From Acidimicrobiia bacterium (GTDB taxonomy: Bacteria; Actinomycetota; Acidimicrobiia; Acidimicrobiales; Ilumatobacteraceae): a DNA stretch of 28,842 nt. The notes below the pieces were generated by a model, which was not told the DNA's origin, did not search any database, and was given only the letters and a program-made list of their open reading frames with translations. Positions 5,623-14,153 of the stretch are shown here, one piece after another; the stretch's first letter is position 1, and every line of letters starts with the position of its first letter. Position numbers and translations under genes: made by a program. The stretch spans positions 1 to 28,842 of the forward strand of contig JAUHYJ010000001.1 of NCBI GenBank assembly GCA_030425785.1, given 5' to 3'.

Positions 5623-7434
5623 ATGACATCGCGCTCGACCATCGCCGAACTCGACGCCAAGGTGGCGGGACAGACGACCCCGCAGCTGTTCCTGCGCCAG
5701 TTGGCCGACCAACCCGAGTTCCCGCTCCTGCACTCGATGCAGGAGGGCGGCGGGTGGAACACCTGGACCGTCGCCGACGTCGGCGACCTGGCGGCACAGA
5801 CCGCGGCCGGGCTGCGGGCCGACTCCGTGCAGCCGGGCGAACGAGTGCTGCTGATGATGCGCAACCGGCCCGACTTCCACTGGCTCGATCTCGGCGCCCA
5901 GTTCGTGCGGGCGACGCCGGTGTCGATCTACAACTCGTCGTCGCCCGAGGAGATCGCCTACCTGTCGGGCCACGCCGAGGCGCGCATCGCGATCCTCGAG
6001 GACGACGGGTTCCTCCAGCGCATGCTGAAGGTGCGCGGCGAGCTCCCGAACCTCGAGAAGATCTACGTCATCGAGCCACCCGAGGGCGAATTGCCCGACG
6101 GCGTGCACCCCGTCAGCGAGCTGATGAGCCACGGCTCGGCCGACCTCGACGAACTCGCCGCGGCGACGCAGCCCGACGATCTCGCCACCCTGATCTACAC
6201 CTCCGGCACGACCGGTCCGCCGAAGGGCGTCATGATCAGCCAGTACAACGTCGTGTACACCGCCGAGTCGCTGTTCGAATCGATCGAGAACCCGGATGCG
6301 AAGGGGTGGCGGGTCGTGTCGTACCTGCCGATGGCCCACATCGCCGAGCGGATGACGAGCCACTACCGCACCCTGATCGACGGCCTCGAGGTCTTCTGCT
6401 GCCCCGACCCCAACCTGCTGATGCCGTACCTCAAGGAGGTCCATCCGCAGATGGTGTTCGGCGTGCCGCGCGTGTTCGAGAAGCTGTACGCCGGCGTCAA
6501 CGCGGCCCTCGCCGCCGACCCCGAGAAGAAGCAGCAGTTCGACGACGGCGTCGCCGCCGCGATCGAGATCAAGCGGGCCGAGTTCGCCGGCACCGCCACC
6601 CAGGAACAGCTCGACACGTGGGCGTTCCTCGACGCCGTCGCCTTCAGCCAGGTCCGCGGCCTGGTCGGGCTCGACGAGTGCGAGCTCGCGATCACCGGCG
6701 CGGCACCGCTCCCGGCCGAGATCCTCGAGTGGTTCAACGCGATCGGCATCAACCTGGCCGAGATCTACGGCCTGTCCGAGACGACCGGTCCGATGACGTT
6801 CTCACCCGTCCGCAACAAGCCGGGCTGGGTCGGCCAGGCGATCCCCGGGTGCGAGGTCGCCCTCGCCCCCGACGGCGAGATCATCTGCCGAGGCGGCAAC
6901 GTGTTCCAGGGCTACCTCAACATGCCCGACAAGACCGACGAGGTGCTCGCCGACGGCTGGTTCCACTCCGGCGACATCGGCGAGGTCGACGACGAGGGCT
7001 ACGTCCGCATCGTCGACCGCAAGAAGGAGCTCATCATCACCGCGGGCGGCAAGAACATCAGCCCCGCCAACCTCGAGGCCGCCCTCAAGATGATCCCGAT
7101 CGTCGGTCAGGCGTGCGCGATCGGTGATCAGCGCAAGTTCGTGTCGGCGCTGCTCGTACTCGACCCCGAGGTCGCGCCGGTGTGGGCCGCCGCGAACGGC
7201 AAGGAAGGTCTGTCGCTCGCGGAGCTCGCCACGGACCCGGACGTGATCGCGGCCGTGCAGGCCGGCGTCGACGAGGCGAACGAGAAGTTCGCGCAGGTCG
7301 AACAGATCAAGCGGTTCGTCCTGATCGGCGAGGAGTGGCTGGCCGACTCCGACGTGCTGACGCCGACGAGCAAGCTGAAGCGCCGCGGCATCCACGCCCG
7401 CTACGAGATCGCCATCGCGTCGATGTACGACTGA
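5623..7434 (+). CDS. Long-chain fatty acyl-CoA synthetase (AMP-forming ligase, FadD15-like)
   Basis: This 603-residue enzyme activates fatty acids with ATP and CoA through an acyl-adenylate. Seen here: the P-loop YTSGTTGPPKG at 192-202, YGLSETTGP from 382, the hinge-region HSGDIGEVDDEGYVRIVDRKKE with the ribose-binding Asp, and the C-terminal catalytic-Lys region PTSKLKRR (Lys584). The insertion between P-loop and adenylation motif is long, as in eukaryotic-type long-chain synthetases and mycobacterial FadD15. ATG at 5623 is the first start consistent with the family N-terminus; it has no SD sequence and a GAGACT hexamer 7 nt upstream. It is divergent from the thiolase, suggesting import and breakdown of fatty acids. 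A 6-bp hairpin follows the stop. Confidence 0.92.
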   Translation: MTSRSTIAELDAKVAGQTTPQLFLRQLADQPEFPLLHSMQEGGGWNTWTVADVGDLAAQTAAGLRADSVQPGERVLLMMRNRPDFHWLDLGAQFVRATPVSIYNSSSPEEIAYLSGHAEARIAILEDDGFLQRMLKVRGELPNLEKIYVIEPPEGELPDGVHPVSELMSHGSADLDELAAATQPDDLATLIYTSGTTGPPKGVMISQYNVVYTAESLFESIENPDAKGWRVVSYLPMAHIAERMTSHYRTLIDGLEVFCCPDPNLLMPYLKEVHPQMVFGVPRVFEKLYAGVNAALAADPEKKQQFDDGVAAAIEIKRAEFAGTATQEQLDTWAFLDAVAFSQVRGLVGLDECELAITGAAPLPAEILEWFNAIGINLAEIYGLSETTGPMTFSPVRNKPGWVGQAIPGCEVALAPDGEIICRGGNVFQGYLNMPDKTDEVLADGWFHSGDIGEVDDEGYVRIVDRKKELIITAGGKNISPANLEAALKMIPIVGQACAIGDQRKFVSALLVLDPEVAPVWAAANGKEGLSLAELATDPDVIAAVQAGVDEANEKFAQVEQIKRFVLIGEEWLADSDVLTPTSKLKRRGIHARYEIAIASMYD

Positions 7435-7438
7435 CGTA

Positions 7439-7454
7439 CGGCCGGCGTCGGCCG
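7439..7454 (+). terminator. Hairpin terminator after the acyl-CoA synthetase
   Basis: CGGCCG (7439-7444), loop GCGT, CGGCCG (7449-7454): a perfect 6-bp GC stem 5 nt after the stop codon. No T tract. Confidence 0.4.
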
Positions 7455-7495
7455 ATGTCGGCGGGCGTCGGTGTCGTGCACGAGGGAGGGATGTG

Positions 7496-9283
7496 ATGAC
7501 GGCGACACCGTGGCGGCCGGTCGGGCCACCGGATGCGACCGACCGATGGGTCGGGCACGACGCGAGCGAACGGTTCCCGGTGTACACCCGTGGCAACGCG
7601 GGTGAGGTCTACCCCGAGGTCTTCACACCGCTCAGCTTCTCGGTCGCCGCCGAGGCCGCCGAACGTGCGATGCGCAACGCCATCGTGCACAGCGGCCTGA
7701 TCCGGCCGGAGGAACTCGACGGCATCCCGCTCACGACCGCGGTCGGCAGCGGTGTGTTCGGTGGCTACGCGTACCTCAACCTCAGCATCCAGCGCCTCGC
7801 GTCGGCACGCATGCCCGGCGGCAAGGCGTCCGACGCCGACGTCAACTACCTGGGCACCGGCGACGACCCGCCCCCGTACGAACCCGACGGCACCGAACGC
7901 AACCTGCGAGCCGGGTTCGCCGGCCTCCGACACCTCTGGCGCACGCTGAGCACCACCGAGCTGGCGGAGTTGATCGATGATCAGCGACGGGTCGACGAGT
8001 TCCTCGCGACGCTCCCCGACCCCGACACCGCGACGGACCGCGAGCTCCGCGAGAGCGTGCGCGCGCTCATGCCACTGTTCGCGGACCTGTTCGAACGACA
8101 CCTGATCGTGACCCTGACCGCCGGCACGGCGGTCGCGGTCGTGAGCGGGATCTGCGAGCGGAACCTCGGCGACCCGCTGCTCGCCACCCGCCTGCTCGGC
8201 GGTCTCGGCGACGTCGACTCTGCGGCGCCGTCCGATGCACTGTGGGCGCTCAGCCGGATGGTCGCAGCGTCGCCCGAGTTGACCGAGGTGTTCGACGCCG
8301 GGGTCGACGGACTCGCCGCGCGACTGCGCGCGGCCGGCGACGCCGAGCCCGCACCGGGCGACCCGGGCAGGTTCGTCGGCGAGTTCGACGTCTTCATCGA
8401 CCGGTTCGGCGCACGCGGCCCCAACGAGTGGGACACCGCGTTCGACACCTGGGAGACCGACCCCGGTCTCGCACTCACGCTGATCGACCGGCTGCGTGCC
8501 GCCGACGACGGTCACGACCCGGTCGCGCAGCGACATCGTCTCGAGGCCGAGGCCCAGGCGCTCGAGCGCGAGAGCCTGGCCCGCGTCCGGGGACCGGTCC
8601 GGTTCCTCCTGCGGCGGGCGATCCGCTCGGCCCGCCTCCACAGCCGCGGTCGGGAGCGCACGAAGACGACCGTCATCCGCGCGATCCATGGCGCTCGGCT
8701 CCGTGCGATGGAGCTCGACCGTCGACTCGTCGCCCGCTCGGGCGGCCGGCGCGGCGACCTGTGGTTCCTGCTCGACGAGGAGGTCGACGCCTACCTCGAC
8801 GACCCGGCCGCGTTCGGCCCGATCATCGCCGAGCGCCGCGACCAGCACGACCGCCTGGCCGAACGCATCCCGCCGTTCTTCTTCGACGCCCGTCAACCGC
8901 CTCTCGACGAGTGGGAACGTCGAGACCGGCAGCTCGACGTGCTGCCGGTCGGTTCGACGATCACCGGGCTCCCCGGGTGCCCCGGCGTCGCACGCGGTCG
9001 GGCTCGCGTCGTCACCCACCCCGGCGACCCCGGCGCGCTCGCACCGGGCGACGTCCTCGTCGCACCGCTCACCGACCCGGCGTGGACACCGCTGTTCCTG
9101 GCCGCGGACGCCGTGGTCGTCGACGTCGGGGCGATCATGAGCCATGCGATCATCGTGAGCCGCGAGCTCGGCATCCCCTGCGTCGTGTCGGCGACCGACG
9201 CGTCGCGGCGCATCCCGGACGGTTCGCTGATCGAGGTCGACGGCAACGCCGGCACGGTCACGGTGGTCGCCGGCCCCGAGTGA
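7496..9283 (+). CDS. PEP-utilising (rifampin phosphotransferase-like) protein lacking the ATP-grasp domain
   Basis: A 595-residue protein ending in a swivelling phosphohistidine domain. MSHAIIVSRELGIPCVV carries the expected phospho-acceptor His550, and the domain (~480-595) ends with a typical beta turn-rich IEVDGNAGTVTV. Its N-terminus (RGNAGEVYPEVFTPLSFS) resembles the start of the substrate-binding half of rifampin phosphotransferase and its relatives. The ATP-grasp half, which phosphorylates the His in those enzymes, is absent. The middle is mostly helical and Arg/Asp-rich. The start at 7496 has GGAGGG 5 nt upstream; an in-frame GTG at 7493 is the alternative. It may work with a separate ATP-grasp protein, or phosphorylate or bind a substrate of its own. 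The substrate is unknown, and resistance is only one possibility. Confidence 0.72.
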   Translation: MTATPWRPVGPPDATDRWVGHDASERFPVYTRGNAGEVYPEVFTPLSFSVAAEAAERAMRNAIVHSGLIRPEELDGIPLTTAVGSGVFGGYAYLNLSIQRLASARMPGGKASDADVNYLGTGDDPPPYEPDGTERNLRAGFAGLRHLWRTLSTTELAELIDDQRRVDEFLATLPDPDTATDRELRESVRALMPLFADLFERHLIVTLTAGTAVAVVSGICERNLGDPLLATRLLGGLGDVDSAAPSDALWALSRMVAASPELTEVFDAGVDGLAARLRAAGDAEPAPGDPGRFVGEFDVFIDRFGARGPNEWDTAFDTWETDPGLALTLIDRLRAADDGHDPVAQRHRLEAEAQALERESLARVRGPVRFLLRRAIRSARLHSRGRERTKTTVIRAIHGARLRAMELDRRLVARSGGRRGDLWFLLDEEVDAYLDDPAAFGPIIAERRDQHDRLAERIPPFFFDARQPPLDEWERRDRQLDVLPVGSTITGLPGCPGVARGRARVVTHPGDPGALAPGDVLVAPLTDPAWTPLFLAADAVVVDVGAIMSHAIIVSRELGIPCVVSATDASRRIPDGSLIEVDGNAGTVTVVAGPE

Positions 9284-9298
9284 CGGGGCGCCACCGGC
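9269..9298. terminator. Hairpin between the PEP-utilising protein gene and tetR
   Basis: CCCCG (9274-9278) pairs with CGGGG (9284-9288) around an AGTGA loop that holds the stop codon. An outer GCCGG/CCGGC (9269-9273 / 9294-9298) adds five pairs across a 5-nt bulge. This is less regular than the other convergent hairpins. Confidence 0.35.
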
Positions 9299-9311
9299 GA
9301 GCCCGACCGCG

Positions 9312-9875
9312 TCAGCGCGGCGCGAGCGCCCTGATGATCAGGTCGAGGAAGACGTCGATCTCGGCCTCGGTCAGGTCGCCCGTCTCGATCAACCGCTTGG
9401 CGACGAAAGGGCCCTGCACGAAGTACATCGCCGTCTCGAGGTCGATCTCGGGATCGACCTCGCCGCGAGCGATACCGCGCTGGATCGCGAGCCGCAGCGG
9501 CTGGTGCCGCATCTCCTGGGTCGCCTCGTAGACCTTCTTGAACTCCGGGTCGCGCACCGCCCGCGCGAGCAGATCCGCGAAGAGCTGCCGGAAGGCGTCG
9601 TGCTGGACCACCCGCCGGAACGCCCTGACGATCTCGCTCAGATCGTCCCGGAGCGAGCCGTGGTCGGGCGCGGCGACGTGCTCGATCATCGAGTCGATCG
9701 CCGTCATGGCGAGCTCGTCGGCGTCGGCGAAGTGGCGGTAGATCGTGGTCTTCGCGACACCGGAGCGGCGAGCGACCTCGTCGACGGTGCAGGAATCGAT
9801 GCCGATGGTGACGATCAACTCCTGCGCCGTGGCCAGCATCTTGGCGCGCGCTTCCTCGCTGAGTGGTCGAGCCAT
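9312..9875 (-). CDS. TetR family transcriptional regulator, probable repressor of the MMPL exporter
   Basis: A 187-residue protein with a typical TetR N-terminus: helix 1 (SEEARAKMLATAQELIV), then the helix-turn-helix at ~30-49 (TVDEVARRSGVAKTTIYRHF). A ligand-binding C-terminal domain (~60-187) follows, rich in amphipathic helices. It is divergently transcribed from the MMPL transporter gene. A perfect 16-bp palindrome lies 3 bp in front of its own start codon, and a second, imperfect one lies over the transporter's putative -35 box. That arrangement is classical for a local repressor that also controls itself and is released by a substrate of the pump. The ligand cannot be read from the sequence. 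Confidence 0.9.
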   Translation of the reverse strand: MARPLSEEARAKMLATAQELIVTIGIDSCTVDEVARRSGVAKTTIYRHFADADELAMTAIDSMIEHVAAPDHGSLRDDLSEIVRAFRRVVQHDAFRQLFADLLARAVRDPEFKKVYEATQEMRHQPLRLAIQRGIARGEVDPEIDLETAMYFVQGPFVAKRLIETGDLTEAEIDVFLDLIIRALAPR

Positions 9876-9878
9876 GGT

Positions 9879-9894
9879 GCTACGGAACCGTAGC
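9879..9894. promoter_or_regulatory. Palindromic TetR operator candidate O1
   Basis: GCTACGGAACCGTAGC has 7-bp perfect arms around AA. It covers the likely tetR -10 (TACGGT on the minus strand) and stops 3 bp short of the tetR ATG. Confidence 0.6.
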
Positions 9895-9955
9895 GGAATC
9901 GATCGGGATCGACAATGTGCTGCGTCAGGCAGGTAGTGTGACGTGAGTCATGTTC

Positions 9956-9973
9956 CGCTACCAAACGGTTGCG
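9956..9973. promoter_or_regulatory. TetR operator candidate O2 at the MMPL promoter
   Basis: CGCTACC, spacer AAAC, GGTTGCG: arms match at 6 of 7 positions and share the GCTAC half-site of O1. It overlaps the candidate -35 of the transporter gene. Confidence 0.4.
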
Positions 9974-9997
9974 TAACTCCGTTCGGTCGTGTACAAA
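9969..9997 (+). promoter_or_regulatory. Candidate promoter of the MMPL gene
   Basis: TTGCGT (9969-9974) and TACAAA (9992-9997) are separated by 17 bp. This leaves a leader of ~25 nt with TGGAG before the ATG at 10031. Confidence 0.35.
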
Positions 9998-10030
9998 CGT
10001 CGGGACAACACCCCACCCCCTGGAGTTCTC

Positions 10031-12406
10031 ATGTATCGCTCACTCGCACGCTGGTGCCACCAGCACGCCTGGACCGTCGTCGGGCTGTGGATCGCCGCGA
10101 TGATCGCCGCCGGTGCGATCGCCGGCGGGCTCGGCCCGTCGTACGACAGCAGCTTCTCGTCACCGGCGTCGGAGAGCACCGCCGGCTTCGAGACCGTCGC
10201 CGAGTACTTCCCCGGCGCGACCAGCCAGTTCGTCGGCCAGATCGTGTTCGAGGCCGAGCAGGGCGTCGACGACCCCGAGGTCCAGGCCGCGATGTCGGAG
10301 ATGTTCGACGAGGCCGCCGCGTTCGACGGCGTCACCGTCATCAGCCCCTACTCCCCGGAGGGCGCCCGCCAGATCGCGCCCGGCGGCACGATCGCGTACG
10401 CCCAGCTCAATCTCAGCGAGGAGATCGATCAGACCGAGGGCATGGAGATCGGCGTGGAACTGCGCGAGGCCGCGCCCGAGGTCGACGGGCTGCGGGTCGA
10501 GATCGGCGGCAACATGCTGGCCGAGTTCGAGCCGCCCGAGACCGAGTTGATCGGATTGGCGTTCGCGGTCGTCGTGCTGATCCTCGCGTTCGGATCGGTC
10601 ATGGCGATGGGCCTCCCGATCGGTGTCGCGCTCGCCGGCGTCGTCGTCGGCAGCGCCGGCCTCGTCACCCTGCTCACCAAGGCGTTCACGATCCCCGACT
10701 TCGCGCCGCTGATCGGCATCATGATCGGCCTCGGCGCGGGCATCGACTACGCGCTCTTCATCGTCACCCGCTACCGCGAGCTGACCCGTGCCGGGGTCGA
10801 GCCGAAGCGGTCGATCGAGCTGGCGATGGACACCGCTGGCCGTGCCGTCGTGTTCGCGGGCGTCACCGTCGTCGTGTCGCTGCTCGGCATGCTGCTGATC
10901 GGGCTGCCGTTCGTCGCCGGCATGGGCATCTCGGCATCGGCCACCGTGTTCGTCACACTGATCGCTTCGATCACGTTGCTCCCGGCGCTGCTGTCGCTCG
11001 CCCACGACAAGGTCGAGGTCACCCGCTGGCGCGGTCTCGTCGCCGCCGGCTTCCTGGCACTGGGACTGCTCGGCGCCGGCCTCGGCGCGCCGGTCCTGCT
11101 CGGTGTCGGTGCCCTCGGCGCCGTTCTGGTGCTGCTGCTCGGATCGCGGGTGCCGAGGACGCAGATCGGCCCCCTCGTCAAGCCGCTGGCCCGCGAGGTG
11201 CCACCGCGCCGCCACAAGCCGCTGCGCGACACGCTCGCGTTCAAGTGGAGCCGCACCGTCCAGCATCACCCGTGGGCCGGGCTCGCCGTCGGCACCGTCA
11301 TCCTCGTCGCGTTGAGCCTGCCGATCCTCGACATGCGGCTCGGGTTCTCCGACGAGGGCAACTACCCGGAGGAGACCACGACCCGGCAGGCGTACGACCT
11401 CGTCGCCGAGGGCTTCGGCGACGGCTACAACGGCCCGTTCATCCTCGCCGTCGAGACCGACAGCCCCGACGACGCCGCCGTGGTGCAGCAGCTGGCCGAC
11501 ATGGCCGCGAACACCGAGGGTGTCAGCTCGGTCAGCCCGCCGTTCCCGAACGACGTCGAGAACCCCGAGGCAGCCGACGCGTTCCTCATCACGATCATCC
11601 CCGACGGGGCCCCGCAGGACGAGGCGACCGAGGACACCGTGCTGCGGCTCCGCGACGAGATCCCCGCCATCGTCGAGGGCACCGGCGTCGAGGCGAACCT
11701 GACCGGTTCCGTCCCGGCGTTCGTCGACTTCTCCGACTACCTGAGCGGCCGCAACCTGATCTTCTTCGGTGCCGTACTCGCGGTGTCGTTCCTGCTGCTG
11801 ATGATGGTGTTCCGCTCGGTGCTCGTGCCGATCAAGGCCGTCATCATGAACGTGCTGTCGATCTCGGCGGCGTTCGGCGCCGTCGTGCTCATCTTCCAGC
11901 GCGGCTGGGGCAGCAGCATTTTCGGCGTCGAGAGCGCACCGATCGAGCCGTTCATCCCGATGATGCTGTTCGCGATCGTCTTCGGCCTCTCGATGGACTA
12001 CGAGGTCTTCCTGCTCAGCCGGGTCAAGGAGGAGTACGACCGCACCGGTGACCCCCGCACCTCGGTGGCCGACGGCCTCGCCGCCACGGCACGGGTGATC
12101 ACCGCCGCCGCCGCGATCATGGTCGTGGTCTTCGGTGCGTTCCTGCTCGAGGACGACCGCATCATCAAGCTGTTCGGTACCGGTCTGGCCCTCGCCGTCC
12201 TCCTCGATGCGACCCTCGTACGCATGTTGCTGGTGCCGGCGACGATGGAGTTGCTGGGCAACAAGAACTGGTGGCTGCCACGCTGGCTCGACCGGATCCT
12301 GCCGACCCTCAACGTCGAGGGTGCGGCGCTCGACGAGCTGGTCGCCCACGAGCACATCACGGTGCCCGACGACGCGAGCGAGCTCGCCGAGTCGGCGCCG
12401 ACCTGA
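10031..12406 (+). CDS. MMPL/RND family transporter
   Basis: This 791-residue membrane protein belongs to the MmpL branch of RND exporters, which move lipids, siderophores or drugs out using the proton gradient. It has two pseudo-symmetric halves, each with one helix, a periplasmic loop and a helix bundle. The first bundle starts near residue 170 and contains GLGAGIDYALFIVTRYRE (~233-250). The second contains FGLSMDYEVFLLSRVKEEY (~650-668). These Asp-Tyr motifs are the MmpL proton-relay helices. Two extra hydrophobic stretches at ~333-373 lie between the halves. Porter-type loops are at ~35-165 and ~430-560. The ATG at 10031 has TGGAG 5 nt upstream; a GTG at 9989 lies inside the promoter and is rejected. 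The divergent TetR gene implies inducible expression. Confidence 0.92.
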   Translation: MYRSLARWCHQHAWTVVGLWIAAMIAAGAIAGGLGPSYDSSFSSPASESTAGFETVAEYFPGATSQFVGQIVFEAEQGVDDPEVQAAMSEMFDEAAAFDGVTVISPYSPEGARQIAPGGTIAYAQLNLSEEIDQTEGMEIGVELREAAPEVDGLRVEIGGNMLAEFEPPETELIGLAFAVVVLILAFGSVMAMGLPIGVALAGVVVGSAGLVTLLTKAFTIPDFAPLIGIMIGLGAGIDYALFIVTRYRELTRAGVEPKRSIELAMDTAGRAVVFAGVTVVVSLLGMLLIGLPFVAGMGISASATVFVTLIASITLLPALLSLAHDKVEVTRWRGLVAAGFLALGLLGAGLGAPVLLGVGALGAVLVLLLGSRVPRTQIGPLVKPLAREVPPRRHKPLRDTLAFKWSRTVQHHPWAGLAVGTVILVALSLPILDMRLGFSDEGNYPEETTTRQAYDLVAEGFGDGYNGPFILAVETDSPDDAAVVQQLADMAANTEGVSSVSPPFPNDVENPEAADAFLITIIPDGAPQDEATEDTVLRLRDEIPAIVEGTGVEANLTGSVPAFVDFSDYLSGRNLIFFGAVLAVSFLLLMMVFRSVLVPIKAVIMNVLSISAAFGAVVLIFQRGWGSSIFGVESAPIEPFIPMMLFAIVFGLSMDYEVFLLSRVKEEYDRTGDPRTSVADGLAATARVITAAAAIMVVVFGAFLLEDDRIIKLFGTGLALAVLLDATLVRMLLVPATMELLGNKNWWLPRWLDRILPTLNVEGAALDELVAHEHITVPDDASELAESAPT

Positions 12407-12415
12407 CGCGACGCC

Positions 12416-12454
12416 CTGACGCGACGATCCGACGGGACGACCCGGCGGCGTCAG
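12416..12454. terminator. Composite hairpin between MMPL and marR genes
   Basis: CTGACGC (12416-12422) pairs with GCGTCAG (12448-12454), the latter holding the marR stop. A small CGGG/CCCG hairpin lies inside. CTGACGCGACG occurs twice in a row here (12403 and 12416), so the upstream copy, with the MMPL stop, could pair instead. Confidence 0.35.
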
Positions 12455-12909
12455 CCGTCGTCGGGTTCGACCGTCGGGTCGAGGCGCTGCGACAGCTCGG
12501 CGACGACGTCGATCTCGTCGTCGGCGAGCATGTTCGCGAAGCGCGCCTGGACCGCACGCCGGTAGCTGACGTTCATCTCGCGCCACAGCGTGCGACCGCG
12601 CGGCGTGAGCTCGATCTCGACCGCCCGCCCGTCGTCGGCATCGATGCCACGGTGGCGGGCGATCCAACCTTCCTCCTCCAGCCGGTCGAGGCGCCGGCTG
12701 ACGCTCGACCGCGGCAGGCGCATCGTCGCTGCGACGTCCTGGGGTCGGGCCCGACCACCGAGCTCACGCAGTGCTGCGAGCACCTCGAACGACACGATGG
12801 GCACCGCCCACTCGCGCCGGAGGTCGTCGTCGATCTGCCGCCGGATCTCCGACACCACCGACTGCAGCTCGTTCCATGTCCGCAACCGGTGACGATCGAG
12901 GCGCGGCAC
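12451..12909 (-). CDS. MarR family transcriptional regulator
   Basis: A 152-residue protein with the MarR winged helix-turn-helix. The recognition region is at ~55-80 (RPQDVAATMRLPRSSVSRRLDRLEEEGW), then the wing at ~84-103 with DDGR, then LTPRGRTLWREM and a C-terminal dimerisation helix. The GTG start is two bases past the aminotransferase stop (TGATCGTG), so it is the last gene of a minus-strand operon and is probably translated by coupling; it has no separate SD sequence. A regulator at the 3' end of the operon it may control, together with the enzymes upstream, suggests feedback through an amine or amino-acid-derived ligand. The ligand is unknown. Confidence 0.87.
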   Translation of the reverse strand: MPRLDRHRLRTWNELQSVVSEIRRQIDDDLRREWAVPIVSFEVLAALRELGGRARPQDVAATMRLPRSSVSRRLDRLEEEGWIARHRGIDADDGRAVEIELTPRGRTLWREMNVSYRRAVQARFANMLADDEIDVVAELSQRLDPTVEPDDG

Positions 12910-12911
12910 GA

Positions 12912-14141
12912 TCAGGCGGTGGCGCGCAGCGCGGCCGCGAAGGCGCCGACCGCCTCGTCGATCTCGTCGGCCGTCACCACCAGCGGCGGCATCCATCGGA
13001 TGATGTCGCCGTGGGTGCCGGCGTTCATGAGGATCAGTCGGCCCTCGCGGAGACAGTGCGCGAGCACGTGGGGCACGCGCTCGCGGTCTTCGAACGTCGA
13101 CGCGACCATCAGGCCGGGACCACGCACCTGACGCAGGCCGGGGTGGTGCTCCTTCAGTTCGGACAGGCCGTCGCGCAGCTGCGTGCCGCGTGACCGGACG
13201 TTGTCCATGAAGCCGGGCTCGCTCATGACCTCGATCGTCGCGATCGCTGCCGCACAACCGATCGGATTGCCGCCGTAGGTGCCGCCGTGGCTCCCGGTCG
13301 GCCACAGGTCGTCGAGCTCGCGCCGGGTGCCGAGCGCGCTGAGCGGGAAGCCCGATGCGATGCCCTTGGCCATGCAGATGATGTCGGGCTCGATGTCGAA
13401 CCGGTCGAGGGCGAACCACTCGCCGGTCCGGCCGAAGCCCGATTGCACCTCGTCGGCGATGAACAGGATGCCGTGCTCGCGGCACCGCTCGACGATGCCC
13501 TCGACGAACGCGCGGGGCGCGGGCACGTAGCCCCCCTCGCCGAGCACCGGCTCGAGAATCACGCAGGCGGTGTCGGACGGTGCGCTGCGGGTCGCGAGCA
13601 AGCCGTCGAAGGCCTTGAGCGACGCGGCGATCGTGGCTTCCTGGTCGGACGCCAGCGGATCGGGGAACTGGGCGATGTGCACACCGCCGGGGAGCGGTTC
13701 GTGACCGGCCCGGTAGATCGTCTTCGACGTGGTCATCGCCATCGCCATGTGGGTGCGGCCGTGGAACGAGCCCTGGAACACGATCGTGTTCGGGCGGCCC
13801 GTCGCCTGCTTGGCGAGCTTGACGGCCGCCTCGGTGATCTCGGCGCCGGAGTTGGCGAAGAAGAACGTGTCGATCGACGGCGGCGTGATGTCGTCGAGCT
13901 TGCTCGCGAGCGTCTCGAGCAGATCGTGGGTGTAGACGTTCGCCTGGGCGTGGATGAACCGCTCGGCCTGGGCCGCGATCGCAGCCGTCACCTTCGGGTG
14001 GCAGTGGCCGGTCGAGTTGACCGCGATGCCGGCGGCGAAGTCGAGGTAATCGTGGCCCGAGACGGTGGTGACGCGACAGCCTCGACCGGTCGCGACCTCG
14101 AGGTCGGTGACCTTGAACCACACGTTCGACAAGTGGGACAT
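12912..14141 (-). CDS. Class III PLP-dependent aminotransferase (GABA/diamine-type)
   Basis: A 409-residue fold-type I enzyme that moves an omega-amino group to an alpha-keto acid. Seen here: GIAVNSTGHCHPKV near 40-50, the phosphate-binding NSGAEITEAAVKLAK, FHGRTHMAM, the cofactor Asp-Glu in FIADEVQSGFGRTG, and the Schiff-base Lys259 in MAKGIASGFPLSA. HGGTYGGNPIGCAAA follows. The sequence fits 4-aminobutyrate or putrescine/acetylornithine-like transaminases; specificity cannot be set from these motifs. It sits between a flavoprotein reductase gene and marR, with 9 bp and 2 bp gaps. TAGGCT 6 nt before the ATG, partly made of the upstream stop codon, could give it an internal leaderless promoter. 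Confidence 0.92.
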   Translation of the reverse strand: MSHLSNVWFKVTDLEVATGRGCRVTTVSGHDYLDFAAGIAVNSTGHCHPKVTAAIAAQAERFIHAQANVYTHDLLETLASKLDDITPPSIDTFFFANSGAEITEAAVKLAKQATGRPNTIVFQGSFHGRTHMAMAMTTSKTIYRAGHEPLPGGVHIAQFPDPLASDQEATIAASLKAFDGLLATRSAPSDTACVILEPVLGEGGYVPAPRAFVEGIVERCREHGILFIADEVQSGFGRTGEWFALDRFDIEPDIICMAKGIASGFPLSALGTRRELDDLWPTGSHGGTYGGNPIGCAAAIATIEVMSEPGFMDNVRSRGTQLRDGLSELKEHHPGLRQVRGPGLMVASTFEDRERVPHVLAHCLREGRLILMNAGTHGDIIRWMPPLVVTADEIDEAVGAFAAALRATA

Positions 14142-14147
14142 GACGCG

Positions 14148-14153
14148 AGCCTA
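14148..14153 (-). promoter_or_regulatory. Internal leaderless -10 element (TAGGCT) of the aminotransferase
   Basis: TAGGCT lies 6 nt before the aminotransferase ATG. Its first three bases are the TAG stop of the preceding flavoprotein gene. Confidence 0.35.

Noticed and set aside
4080..7127. 1015-residue plus-strand open frame across the thiolase and into the synthetase
   Set aside because: Its Arg/Pro/Asp-rich composition is an out-of-frame reading of two well-supported genes.
7307..9145. 612-residue minus-strand open frame opposite the PEP-utilising gene
   Set aside because: No recognisable domain, shadow composition, and it runs across the boundary of two real genes.
9989..10030. GTG start for the MMPL gene at 9989
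   Set aside because: It lies in the putative -10 region, has no ribosome site and adds 14 unconserved residues; the ATG at 10031 has TGGAG in place.
10160..12667. 835-residue minus-strand open frame opposite the MMPL gene
   Set aside because: It is a His/Asp/Arg-rich shadow; the transporter frame has clear membrane helices and motifs.
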